The position numbers and the translations under genes were made by a program. Positions 52,806 to 61,737 of a stretch of 64,000 nucleotides of DNA are shown here, in pieces (the first letter of the stretch is position 1; the number at the start of each line of letters is the position of its first letter). The DNA comes from Lysobacter stagni (GTDB lineage: Bacteria; Pseudomonadota; Gammaproteobacteria; Xanthomonadales; Xanthomonadaceae), in assembly GCF_030053425.1 (NCBI RefSeq), contig NZ_JASGBI010000001.1:1744001-1808000 (forward strand), given 5' to 3'. A model generated the notes under the pieces. It made no database searches. It was not told the DNA's origin and worked only from the letters and a program-made list of their open reading frames with translations.

Positions 52806-55800
52806 ATGAAACCGATGGACCCGGCGCAGTCTAGCCGCGCCAATGTCAGCGATGCGTTACGCCAGGCCCGCCGCGCCATCGACGGCGCGCTCAGTCGCGA
52901 CCGCGGCCGGCTGCATGGCCTGTGGTCGCGCTGGAGCGGAAAGCCCGGCGATTCCGGCGCACGCGAGGCGTTCGCGCAGGCGCTGGCGGCGTCTGTCTCG
53001 CAACGGGAAGCCCGCATCGCCTCGCTGCCGCAGGCGCCCGTCGATCCCAACCTGCCCATTGCGGCAAAGGCCGACGAGATCGTCGCGTTGATCCGTGCCC
53101 ATCCGGTGGTCGTCATCGCCGGCGAAACCGGTTCGGGCAAGACCACACAGCTACCCAAACTGTGCCTGGCCGCGGGCCGTGGCGCGGCCGGCATGATCGG
53201 CTGCACCCAGCCGCGCCGCATCGCCGCGCGCGCGGTCGCGCGCCGCGTGGCGGAAGAACTGCAGACCCCGTTGGGCGCCGCGGTCGGCTACCAGGTGCGC
53301 TTCACCGAGAACGTCGGCGAGCAGACGGCGGTGAAGTTCATGACCGACGGCATCCTGCTGGCGGAAATCCAGTCCGACCGCTGGCTGTCGCAGTACGACA
53401 CCATCCTCATCGACGAGGCGCACGAACGCAGCCTCAACATCGATTTCCTGCTGGGCTACCTCAAGCAGCTGCTGCAGAAACGACGCGACCTGAAAATCAT
53501 CGTCACCTCCGCCACCATCGACACCGAGCGCTTCGCCGCGCACTTCGGCGATGCGCCGGTGGTGAACGTGGAAGGTCGCGGCTATCCGGTGAGCGTGCGC
53601 TATCGGCCGCTCGAGGGCGAAGGCGAGGACGACGGCGACCGGACGATCAACGACGGCATCGTCGCCGCCTGCGACGAGATCACGCGCGAAGATCCGCGCG
53701 GCGACGTGCTCATCTTCCTGCCCGGCGAGCGCGAGATCCGCGACGCGCATCTCTCGCTGGAACGCCGCAAGTATCGCGAGACCGAAGTGCTGCCGTTGTA
53801 CGCGCGCCTGTCGGTGCGCGACCAGGACCGCGTGTTCAATCCGGGGCCGAAGCGCCGCATCGTGCTGGCCACCAACGTCGCCGAAACCTCGCTGACGGTG
53901 CCGCGCATCCGCTACGTAGTGGACCCGGGCGTGGCGCGCGTGAAGCGCTACAGCCCGCGTGGCAAGCTCGACCGGTTGCACATCGAGCCGGTCAGCCAGG
54001 CCAGCGCCGACCAGCGCAAGGGCCGCTGCGGACGCATCAGCGAAGGTACCTGCTATCGCCTCTACTCCGAGGCGGATTTCGAATCGCGCCCGCGCTACAC
54101 CGATCCGGAAATCCGTCGCGCCGCACTGGCCGGCGTGATCCTGCGCATGCTGTCGCTGGGGTTGGGAAACATCGAGGATTTCCCGTTCCTGGAGCCGCCC
54201 GATCCGCGCGCCATCGCCGATGGCTGGCAGCAGCTGTCCGAACTCGGTGCGGTGGACGAACAACGCCGCCTCACGCCGACGGGCAAGCTGATGTCGCGCC
54301 TGCCGGTGGACGTGAAGCTGGCGCGCATGCTGGTGGCCGCCAACCAGCACGGCGTGCTGCGCGAAATGCTGGCGATCGCCTCGTTCCTGGGCATCCAGGA
54401 CCCGCGCGAGCGCCCCGCCGACCAGCGCGCCGCGGCCGACAATGCCCACGCGCAGTTCGCCGACCCGCGTTCGGAGTTCGTCGGCATCCTCAAGCTCTGG
54501 GACGCCTACACCACCGCGCACGAGGACCTCACGCAGTCGAAGCTGCGCGCCTGGTGCGAAAAGAACTTCCTGGGCTTCCTGCGCATGCGCGAGTGGCGCG
54601 AGTTGCACCGCCAGTTGAAGCTGATGGCGGAGGAGCTCGACTGGAAGGAGTCACGCGCCGCGATGAACGAGCATGGCGCGCTCGATCAGTCCGCGTACGC
54701 CACCCTGCACAAGGCGCTCATCGCCGGACTGCCCACGCAGATTGGCACGCGCGGCGATCGCGGCCAGTACGACGGCCCGCGCGGGCGTAAATTCCAGCTG
54801 TTTCCCGGTTCGCCGCTGGCGAAGAAGCCGCCGCCGTGGGTGCTGTCGGCGACGCTGCTCGATACGGAGCGCGTGTGGTCGCTGACCAATGCCTCCATCG
54901 AGCCCGACTGGGCCATCGTCGAGCTGTCGCACCTCCTGTCGCGGCGCCAGCACGATCCGCGCTGGTCGCGTTCGCAGGGACGCGTGATCGGCAGCGAGCA
55001 GATCGGCCTGTTCGGCCTGGTGCTCGCCCCCAAGCGACCGGTGCACTACGGCGCGCTGTTTCCAGAGGAAAGTCGGGCGATCTTCGCGCGCGATGCGCTG
55101 GTCACCGGCGAGATCAACACGCGTGCGGCGTTCCTGCCACGCAACCTCACGACGCTGGCCAAGGCGCGCGACGAGGAAGCCAAACAGCGCCGCAGCGGTC
55201 TGGTCGTCGACGAGGACTGGATGACGCAGTGGTACCTCGACCGCCTGCCGTCGCACGTGCACAACGCACAGGCGCTGGACGCGTGGTACGGCAAGTTGCC
55301 GCCCGCCGAGAAGGCCGCGCTGGAATGGTCGTTGCCGGACCTGATGATCGGCGACGAGAGCGATGCCGTGCGCTTCCCGCCGTACCTGTCGCTGGGTAGC
55401 GTGCGCCTGGCCGTGAAGTACCGTTTCGAACCCGGTGCCAGCGACGACGGCATGACCCTGGCGGTGCCGCTGCACCTGCTCAACGCGCTCGATCCGGTGC
55501 GCCTGACGTGGCTGGCGCCGGGCTTCGTGCAGGACAAGGCCGCCGCGCTCATCAAGAGCCTGCCCAAGACGATCCGCCGCAACTTCGTGCCCGCGCCGGA
55601 TTTCGCGCGCGCCTTCCACGAAGCGCATGCGCAGGCCAGCGCCGATGCCATCACCGGTGAACTGGCGCGCTTCCTGCACCGGCTGGGTGGCGTGGCCGTT
55701 GCGCCGACGGACTTCGACGAATCCGCGCTGGAACCACACCTGCGCATGAACCTGCGCCTGTTCGATCGCGACGGAAAGACCGTGCTGGCCGAGTCGCGCG

Positions 55801-56753
55801 ATCTCGACGACCTGCGCGCACGCTTCGGCGAACGCGCGGCCGCGGCATTTGCCGCCAAGGCAGCCGACGGTCTCGCCCAGCGCGGGCTCACGACATTCCC
55901 GGAGACGCCCATTCCGGTATCCGTGCCCGGCGCCGGCGGTGTGCCGGCGTATCCGGCCCTGCATGACGACGGCGACAGCGTGTCGCTGCGCGTGCACGCC
56001 GATCGCGAGGTCGCCCGTCGCGATCACCCGCGTGGCGTGCGCCGCCTGCTCGAACTGGCGCTGGCCGACAAGCTCAAGCAGGCGCGCAAACAGCTTCCGG
56101 TGACGCCGAAGATGGGTCTGCTGTACGCATCGATCGAATCGGCTGGGCCGCGCGCGGACGGGTTGAAGGAGGGCGACCGGCTGCGACTGGACCTCGTCGA
56201 TGGCGCCTTCGCTTCGCTCGCCGCCGAAGGCCTTGGCGACGTGCGCGACGCCGACGCCTTTGCCGCGCGACGCGACGCGATCATCAAGGGGTTGTTCGGC
56301 GAGGCGATGGATCGCCTGAAGCAGGCCGAGGCCATCCTTTCCGCGGTGGCCGAGGCGCGAGCGAAGCTGGAATCGCCGCTGATGGGTTGGGCCAGCGGCA
56401 ACCTTGACGACATGCGCGCGCACCTGGCCACGCTGACGCCGCCGGGCTTCCTGCGCAGCGTTCCCGCCGAGGCGTTGCGCGAGTATCCGCGCTACCTGAA
56501 AGCGCTGGCGCTGCGGGGCGAGCGCGCACTGCGCGATCCCGTCCGCGACCAGGCGCGCATGCTCGAACTCAAGCCCTTCGCCGACGCGCTCGCGCAGGCC
56601 GTGACGGCGGGCGAAGCCGATGTGCCGGAATGGCAGGCGCTGCGTTGGGATCTGGAAGAACTGCGCGTGTCGTTGTTCGCGCAGGAGCTGGGCACGCGCG
56701 GCGGCGTGTCGCCGAAGAAACTGGCGCAGCGGCTGGGCCAGCTGCGCCGGTGA
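52806..56753 (+). CDS. hrpA: ATP-dependent RNA helicase HrpA
   Basis: HrpA is a DEAH-box RNA helicase involved in rescuing stalled or collided ribosomes in E. coli. The 1315-residue length is normal. Walker A GETGSGKTTQLPK lies near residue 105 and DEAHERS near 203. Motif VI QRKGRCGRISEG, the OB fold, and the long C-terminal region with KYRFEPG follow. The start could be 52806 or the ATG at 52815. It is divergent from the Dps gene across 88 bp. Confidence 0.95.
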   Translation: MKPMDPAQSSRANVSDALRQARRAIDGALSRDRGRLHGLWSRWSGKPGDSGAREAFAQALAASVSQREARIASLPQAPVDPNLPIAAKADEIVALIRAHPVVVIAGETGSGKTTQLPKLCLAAGRGAAGMIGCTQPRRIAARAVARRVAEELQTPLGAAVGYQVRFTENVGEQTAVKFMTDGILLAEIQSDRWLSQYDTILIDEAHERSLNIDFLLGYLKQLLQKRRDLKIIVTSATIDTERFAAHFGDAPVVNVEGRGYPVSVRYRPLEGEGEDDGDRTINDGIVAACDEITREDPRGDVLIFLPGEREIRDAHLSLERRKYRETEVLPLYARLSVRDQDRVFNPGPKRRIVLATNVAETSLTVPRIRYVVDPGVARVKRYSPRGKLDRLHIEPVSQASADQRKGRCGRISEGTCYRLYSEADFESRPRYTDPEIRRAALAGVILRMLSLGLGNIEDFPFLEPPDPRAIADGWQQLSELGAVDEQRRLTPTGKLMSRLPVDVKLARMLVAANQHGVLREMLAIASFLGIQDPRERPADQRAAADNAHAQFADPRSEFVGILKLWDAYTTAHEDLTQSKLRAWCEKNFLGFLRMREWRELHRQLKLMAEELDWKESRAAMNEHGALDQSAYATLHKALIAGLPTQIGTRGDRGQYDGPRGRKFQLFPGSPLAKKPPPWVLSATLLDTERVWSLTNASIEPDWAIVELSHLLSRRQHDPRWSRSQGRVIGSEQIGLFGLVLAPKRPVHYGALFPEESRAIFARDALVTGEINTRAAFLPRNLTTLAKARDEEAKQRRSGLVVDEDWMTQWYLDRLPSHVHNAQALDAWYGKLPPAEKAALEWSLPDLMIGDESDAVRFPPYLSLGSVRLAVKYRFEPGASDDGMTLAVPLHLLNALDPVRLTWLAPGFVQDKAAALIKSLPKTIRRNFVPAPDFARAFHEAHAQASADAITGELARFLHRLGGVAVAPTDFDESALEPHLRMNLRLFDRDGKTVLAESRDLDDLRARFGERAAAAFAAKAADGLAQRGLTTFPETPIPVSVPGAGGVPAYPALHDDGDSVSLRVHADREVARRDHPRGVRRLLELALADKLKQARKQLPVTPKMGLLYASIESAGPRADGLKEGDRLRLDLVDGAFASLAAEGLGDVRDADAFAARRDAIIKGLFGEAMDRLKQAEAILSAVAEARAKLESPLMGWASGNLDDMRAHLATLTPPGFLRSVPAEALREYPRYLKALALRGERALRDPVRDQARMLELKPFADALAQAVTAGEADVPEWQALRWDLEELRVSLFAQELGTRGGVSPKKLAQRLGQLRR

Positions 56754-56771
56754 CGCGGCCGGTGTCGCGCG

Positions 56772-57266
56772 TCAGTCGACGCGCTGCACCTTCAGTTTCT
56801 TTGATTCGCCTTCCATCTGCAGATACCACACACCCATGAAGCCCGGTGCGATCGTCACCTTCGGGTGGCTGGCCGGGCGACGCAGGTAGAGGCTGCCCTC
56901 GATCACGCGCCAGCGCTGGCCGTTGTCGAGCACCACGGTCGAACCGTTGGTCCATTGCCGGACTTCGCCGTCGACCGTGGCGTTGACGGCCTGGTCGGGC
57001 GTGCGCTTCTCGCGCAGGCCCACATTGCTGGCGGTGTGTTCGGCCACCGCATCGCGCGCCACGGTTTCGCGGTCGTCGCTGAGCAGCTGGTTCAACAGGC
57101 GCAACTGCTCCGGCGACAACGTGTCCAGGCCGGTCGCGTGCAGCTGTTCGGTGTTCAGGCGCTGCTCGATGGGCACATACGGCGGCTTCGCCGATGCGTT
57201 GGCGATGGCGAGGGTCGCCACCAGTACGGTGCAGGCCAGCAGTGAACGCAGGTGAATCGAACGCAT
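56772..57266 (-). CDS. Secreted protein of unknown function, first of a tandem pair
   Basis: The 164-residue product has a signal peptide (LLACTVLVATLAIANASA). The mature part has an N-terminal helical motif EQLHATGLDTLSPEQLRLLN and a C-terminal beta-rich domain with VVLDNGQRWRVIEGSL, VTIAPGFMGVWYLQM and KLKVQRV. The same pattern occurs in the neighbouring gene, 30 bp away, so the two are paralogs. It contains no cysteine after the signal. I cannot name a function. Confidence 0.75.
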   Translation of the reverse strand: MRSIHLRSLLACTVLVATLAIANASAKPPYVPIEQRLNTEQLHATGLDTLSPEQLRLLNQLLSDDRETVARDAVAEHTASNVGLREKRTPDQAVNATVDGEVRQWTNGSTVVLDNGQRWRVIEGSLYLRRPASHPKVTIAPGFMGVWYLQMEGESKKLKVQRVD

Positions 57267-57296
57267 CGGGTGTCCTCGTGGGGATGGTCGGTCGGC

Positions 57297-57809
57297 TTAC
57301 TTCACGCGCTGCACTTTCGCGCGCGTGTTGTAGCCGTCGATCGACAGGTACCACGACTGTCCGACGATGCCCGGGGTGATCTTCACCTTCGGGTTGCTCC
57401 TGGCGGCGATGGTCAGCGATGCGTCGTCGATCTGCTGCCACACCTGGCCATTGTCCAGCGTGTAGCTGCGGCCGCGTCCGAAGCCCTTGAACTCGCCGTC
57501 CAGCGTCGCCAGGACCGGCTCGTCCGACGTGCGCTCGAACAGGCCGCGACGATCGTGTGCCGTTTCGGCCCGTGCCTCTTCCGCGGCCTTGGCCGTTTCG
57601 ACCTGCAACTTGCCCTGCAGCCACGCGTTGAGGTTCGCCAGCTCCTGCGACGACAGACGCTCCAGGCCCGTGGCCTTGAGCTGCTCGGGCGTCATCTGCT
57701 GCTCGATGGTCTGCTGGGCCAGCGCGGTGCCGGCCAGCGGCATCAACAGGGCCAGCACGAGTACGCGGATGCGGACACGGGTGGGCGAGGGAAGGCGGAT
57801 CGGGGGCAT
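57297..57809 (-). CDS. Secreted protein of unknown function, second of a tandem pair
   Basis: From the ATG at 57809 (MPPIRLPSPTRVRIRV) the product has 170 residues and a signal peptide ending at GTALAQ. It shares EQLKATGLERLSSQELANLN, YTLDNGQVWQQIDDASL, VKITPGIVGQSWYLSI and a final KVQRVK with its downstream neighbour. A charged alanine/glutamate helix (residues about 70-90) is extra. The frame extends to 58406 but only antisense to relA. Confidence 0.8.
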   Translation of the reverse strand: MPPIRLPSPTRVRIRVLVLALLMPLAGTALAQQTIEQQMTPEQLKATGLERLSSQELANLNAWLQGKLQVETAKAAEEARAETAHDRRGLFERTSDEPVLATLDGEFKGFGRGRSYTLDNGQVWQQIDDASLTIAARSNPKVKITPGIVGQSWYLSIDGYNTRAKVQRVK

Positions 57810-57876
57810 GCGCTGTTCCTCCAGACGGTTGCGGGCTAGTGTAGACCGTCCCCGCGTCGCCCACCGTTCCATCGCC

Positions 57877-60042
57877 ATGGCAACACCGTCCCTCCAGCCG
57901 TTTTCCGCGCTGGCGCATCCCGCCGCCGCAGGCATTCCCGCGCCCCTGCGCCGGGCGATGCAGCAGGCGTCCGTGGGCAACGACACGCAGGGCGATGCAC
58001 CCGAGGTGGTGGCGAGCATGCTCGATGCACTGGCGTTGCTCGGTGGCGATGGCGACACCGTCGCGGCCGCGTTGCTGCACGCCAGTCCCGCGCTCGAATC
58101 GGCGTTGCGGACGACGATCGAACGCGAGTTCCCGTCCATCGCGCCCTTGCTGGAAGGGCAGCGCGCCGCCGGACAGGTGTGGGCGCTGCATGCCGAGCGC
58201 CATGGCCAGGCGGGCAACGAAGGACTGCGCCGGTTGCTGCTGGCGATCGTGCGCGACCTGCGCGTGGTGCCGATCCTGCTGGCGCGCCAGCTGGCGCGCA
58301 TGCGCCATGCCGAAAGTCTGGATGAGCCGGAGCGTCGCGAACTGGCGCTGCTCACGCGCGACATCCACGCGCCGCTGGCCAACCGCCTGGGCATCTGGCA
58401 GCTCAAGTGGGAACTGGAAGACCTGGCGTTCCGCTACCTGGAGCCGCAGACCTACCAGCAGATCGCGCGCCTGCTCGACGAGAAGCGCACCGACCGCGAG
58501 CACTACATCGAGGACGTCAAGCGCACGCTGCGCGATGCGATGGCCGCGCAGGGGTTGAAGGCCGAAATCGCAGGCCGACCCAAGCACATCTACAGCATCT
58601 GGAAGAAGATGCAGCGCAAGAACGTGCCCATCGGCGAGTTGTACGACCTGCGCGCGGTGCGCGTGCTGGTCGACAGCCTGGGCGACTGCTATGCCGCGCT
58701 CGGTGCGGTGCACGCCACCTGGACACCGATACCCAGCGAGTTCGACGACTACATCGCACGGCCCAAGCGCAACGACTACCGCTCGCTGCACACGGCCGTG
58801 ATCGGTCCGGAAGGCAAGACGCTGGAAGTGCAGATCCGCACGCACGAGATGCATCGCCAGGCCGAGCTGGGCGTGGCCGCGCACTGGAAGTACAAGGAAG
58901 TCGGCAGCCACAGCGCCGACGCCGCGTTCGATCGCAAGATCGCGTGGATGCGCCGCCTGCTCGAGGCCGGCGCCGAAGGCGGGCGCGAGGATGCCTCGCT
59001 CGCGGGCGAGTTCGACACCGAGCTGGTCGAGGACCGCATCTACGTGCTCACGCCGAAGGGTGAGGTGATCGACCTGCCCACCGGCGCGACGCCGCTGGAC
59101 TTCGCCTATCACGTGCATACCGAGGTGGGCCACCGTTGCCGTGGCGCGAAAGTGGACGGCCGCATCGTGCCGCTGGACCACAAGCTGCGCAGCGGCGACC
59201 GCGTGGAAATCATGACGGCCAAGACCGGCGAGCCGCGCCGCGACTGGCTGGTCGCGGCCAACGGCTTCCTGGCCAGCGGGCGTTCGCGCGACAAGGTGCG
59301 TGCGTGGTTCCACAAGCTCGACCGTGCGCGCAACGAAGCGGCCGGCAAGGACCTGCTGGACAAGGAATTGCGGCGCCTGGGCCTGCTCGGTGCGGACCTG
59401 GCGCCGGCGCGCGAGAAGTTCAACCTCGCCAGCGACAGCGAGGTGTACGTGCAGGTCGCGCTGGGCGACATCGGCCCGCACCAGGTGGGCCGTACATTGC
59501 TTGAACACGAGCGCGCCCAGCAGGCCGCGCAGGCCGCCGCCGCTGCGCCGACGACCACCGTCACCACGCCACCCGCGCCGCGGCATGTGCCACGCCGGAC
59601 CACCGACTTCACCGTCGAAGGCGTGGGCAACCTGCTCGTGCAGCTGGCGCGCTGCTGCCAGCCGCTGCCGGGCGAGCCCATCGTGGGCTACCTCACGCGG
59701 GGTCGCGGCGTGAGCGTGCATCGGCCGGGGTGCGCCGCGTTCGAACGCCTGGCCGCCACGCAGCCGCAGCGCGTGCTGCCGGTGGAGTGGGGGCGCGCGG
59801 GCAGCGGTTACGAGGTCGACGTGGAGGTGCTCGCGCTGGACCGGAAGTGGCTGCTGAAGGAAGTCACCAACCTCATCGCGCAGGGCAACGCGCACGTGGT
59901 CAGCATCCGCAGCGACATGGAGCGCAACGGCGCGCGCGTCCGGTTGCGCCTGCGGCTGCGGGTCGGCGATTACGGCCAGTTGTCCACGCTGCTGGGCAAA
60001 CTGTCGTCGCTGCCGGGCGTGGAGCACGCACAGCGACGCTGA
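57877..60042 (+). CDS. relA: (p)ppGpp synthetase RelA
   Basis: RelA makes (p)ppGpp on ribosomes carrying uncharged tRNA. The ATG at 57877 gives 721 residues. The N-terminal pseudo-hydrolase domain lacks the HD pair, and the synthetase domain has PKHIYSIWKKM and EFDDYIARPKRNDYRSLHT. The E288-x-D-D form marks monofunctional RelA rather than SpoT/Rel, which has a basic R-x-K-D. A TGS domain (IYVLTPKGEVIDLPTGATPLDFAY) and a C-terminal ACT domain follow. No spoT is in the window. Confidence 0.96.
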   Translation: MATPSLQPFSALAHPAAAGIPAPLRRAMQQASVGNDTQGDAPEVVASMLDALALLGGDGDTVAAALLHASPALESALRTTIEREFPSIAPLLEGQRAAGQVWALHAERHGQAGNEGLRRLLLAIVRDLRVVPILLARQLARMRHAESLDEPERRELALLTRDIHAPLANRLGIWQLKWELEDLAFRYLEPQTYQQIARLLDEKRTDREHYIEDVKRTLRDAMAAQGLKAEIAGRPKHIYSIWKKMQRKNVPIGELYDLRAVRVLVDSLGDCYAALGAVHATWTPIPSEFDDYIARPKRNDYRSLHTAVIGPEGKTLEVQIRTHEMHRQAELGVAAHWKYKEVGSHSADAAFDRKIAWMRRLLEAGAEGGREDASLAGEFDTELVEDRIYVLTPKGEVIDLPTGATPLDFAYHVHTEVGHRCRGAKVDGRIVPLDHKLRSGDRVEIMTAKTGEPRRDWLVAANGFLASGRSRDKVRAWFHKLDRARNEAAGKDLLDKELRRLGLLGADLAPAREKFNLASDSEVYVQVALGDIGPHQVGRTLLEHERAQQAAQAAAAAPTTTVTTPPAPRHVPRRTTDFTVEGVGNLLVQLARCCQPLPGEPIVGYLTRGRGVSVHRPGCAAFERLAATQPQRVLPVEWGRAGSGYEVDVEVLALDRKWLLKEVTNLIAQGNAHVVSIRSDMERNGARVRLRLRLRVGDYGQLSTLLGKLSSLPGVEHAQRR

Positions 60043-60096
60043 ACGGTGCGCGGATGAATGCACCGGTCCCCACCGGCGTGGCGCTATCCTTCGCGG

Positions 60097-61725
60097 GTGA
60101 CGTCCAATGAGCATCGCCCCTTCGAAGCACTGCGCCGACCCGATCGCCCGGGTCCCGCCGTGCCGCCGTCGGACGGGCGCATCGAACCGCAACTGGGTTC
60201 ATGGAGCCCGGATGACTGGGGTGCCGAACGCCGGCCGCACCGGCCGATCGCCCCCGAAATGCGCACCGGCATGGCCTGGGGAATCGGCGCGCTGCTGGTG
60301 GGCGCGTGCGGATTGTTGTTGTTCCTCCTGCGCCAGCCGCTCTCCGAGCGCCTGTGGCCCGACACCCGCGCGCAGCAGTTGCAGACCGACGCCACGCAGG
60401 CGCTGGCTCAAGGGCGGCTGACCTCCGCCGACGGCCGCGGCGCACGTGAGTTGTACGCGGCGGCGCTGGCGCTGGATCCGGACCGCAGCGAGGCGCGTCG
60501 GGGGCTGGACCGCGTTGGCGTGGCCGCGCTGGCGCAGGCCGAAGCGGCGATCGATTCGCGCCGCTACGCCGATGCGCACCGTCTGATCGCGCTCGCCCGT
60601 GAACTGTCCGTCCCGCGTGCGCGGTCGGATGCGCTGCAGGCCCGCCTGCGCGAACGCGAGGCCGGCGATGCAGGCATCGGCAAGCTGCTGGCGCAGGCGG
60701 AGGCCGCGCGCAAGGCCGGTCGCTTGGACGGTGGCGAAGACGCCGCGCTGCCGCTCTATCAGCGCGTGCTGGCGCTGGAGCCCAACCGCACGGAGGCGCT
60801 GGAAGGGCGCGAGGACACGCTGGCCGATCTGCTGCAGGAGGCACGCGCGTCGCTCGACCGCGGCGACGTGGCGGAGGCCTCTGCGCGCGTGCGTCGCGTG
60901 CAGGCGGCCGACCCCGGCCACGTCGACCTGCCCGATGCCCTGGCCCAGCTCACGCGCGTGGCCGAACGGCGTCGCACCCAGGCCGAGAACGACCTGCGCC
61001 GCGGCCGGCTGGCCGAGGCGGTATCCGGATACCTCGCCGCGCTCGCCGCGATGCCCGACGACTCGGCCGCCGAACGCGGGCTGATCCGCGTCGCCAACGC
61101 ATACGCACTGCGCAGCCAGCGCTACGCGGGCGATTTCCGCTTCGACGAGGCCGAAGCCGCGCTGCGCGATGCGCGCGCGGTGTCGCTGGAAGCGCCGGGC
61201 ATTTCGGAGGCGGAGCACCGTCTTGCGCAGGCGCGCCAGAGCCAGCAGCGCTACGGCACGCGCGTACCTGCGGGCGAGCGCAACCGACGCGTACGCCTGC
61301 TGCTGGCCGACGCCGCCGAGGCCGAGGCACGCGGCGACCTGCTCACGCCGCCGGGCGAGAGCGCATTCGACAAGCTGCGCGCGGCCCAGGCCCTGTCGCC
61401 GCAGGATGCGGGCGTGCGTGGCGCGATGGCGCGCCTGTTGCCCGCGGCGCAACGCTGCTTCGAACAGGAACTGCGCGACAACCGCCTCAGTCGCGCGCGC
61501 GAATGCCTGGATGCGCGCGCCGCGCTGGAAGGCGATAACGCCGGTGTACGCGAATCGCGCCGGCGTCTGGCGCAACGCTGGATCGCGGTCGGCGACGAAC
61601 GCCTGGGCGCGGGCGAATTGCGCGCCGCGCAGGCCGCGCTCACCGCCGCGCGCGAACTGGATCCACAGGCCAACGGACTGGGCGAATTCGCCGACCGGTT
61701 GCGCGCCGCGTCCGCGGCGAACTGA
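60097..61725 (+). CDS. Membrane protein with TPR-like helical repeats
   Basis: I do not recognise this 542-residue protein. The N-terminal 55 residues are polar and proline-rich. One membrane helix follows (about residues 58-77, AWGIGALLVGACGLLLFLL). The rest, about 460 residues, is alpha-helical with repeats such as ARELYAAALALDPDRSEARR, ALPLYQRVLALEPNRTEAL and KLRAAQALSPQDAGVRGAMA, typical of tetratricopeptide-like arrays. The start is uncertain: GTG at 60097 or ATG at 60058. It follows relA by 54 bp. Confidence 0.7.
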   Translation: MTSNEHRPFEALRRPDRPGPAVPPSDGRIEPQLGSWSPDDWGAERRPHRPIAPEMRTGMAWGIGALLVGACGLLLFLLRQPLSERLWPDTRAQQLQTDATQALAQGRLTSADGRGARELYAAALALDPDRSEARRGLDRVGVAALAQAEAAIDSRRYADAHRLIALARELSVPRARSDALQARLREREAGDAGIGKLLAQAEAARKAGRLDGGEDAALPLYQRVLALEPNRTEALEGREDTLADLLQEARASLDRGDVAEASARVRRVQAADPGHVDLPDALAQLTRVAERRRTQAENDLRRGRLAEAVSGYLAALAAMPDDSAAERGLIRVANAYALRSQRYAGDFRFDEAEAALRDARAVSLEAPGISEAEHRLAQARQSQQRYGTRVPAGERNRRVRLLLADAAEAEARGDLLTPPGESAFDKLRAAQALSPQDAGVRGAMARLLPAAQRCFEQELRDNRLSRARECLDARAALEGDNAGVRESRRRLAQRWIAVGDERLGAGELRAAQAALTAARELDPQANGLGEFADRLRAASAAN

Positions 61726-61737
61726 CCGGCCAGCCCC

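Noticed and set aside
56569..60192. A 1207-codon open frame on the minus strand opposite relA and the secreted genes
   Set aside because: It is antisense to well-supported genes, and its translation is a low-complexity Arg/His/Gln/Ala mix typical of high-GC antisense frames.
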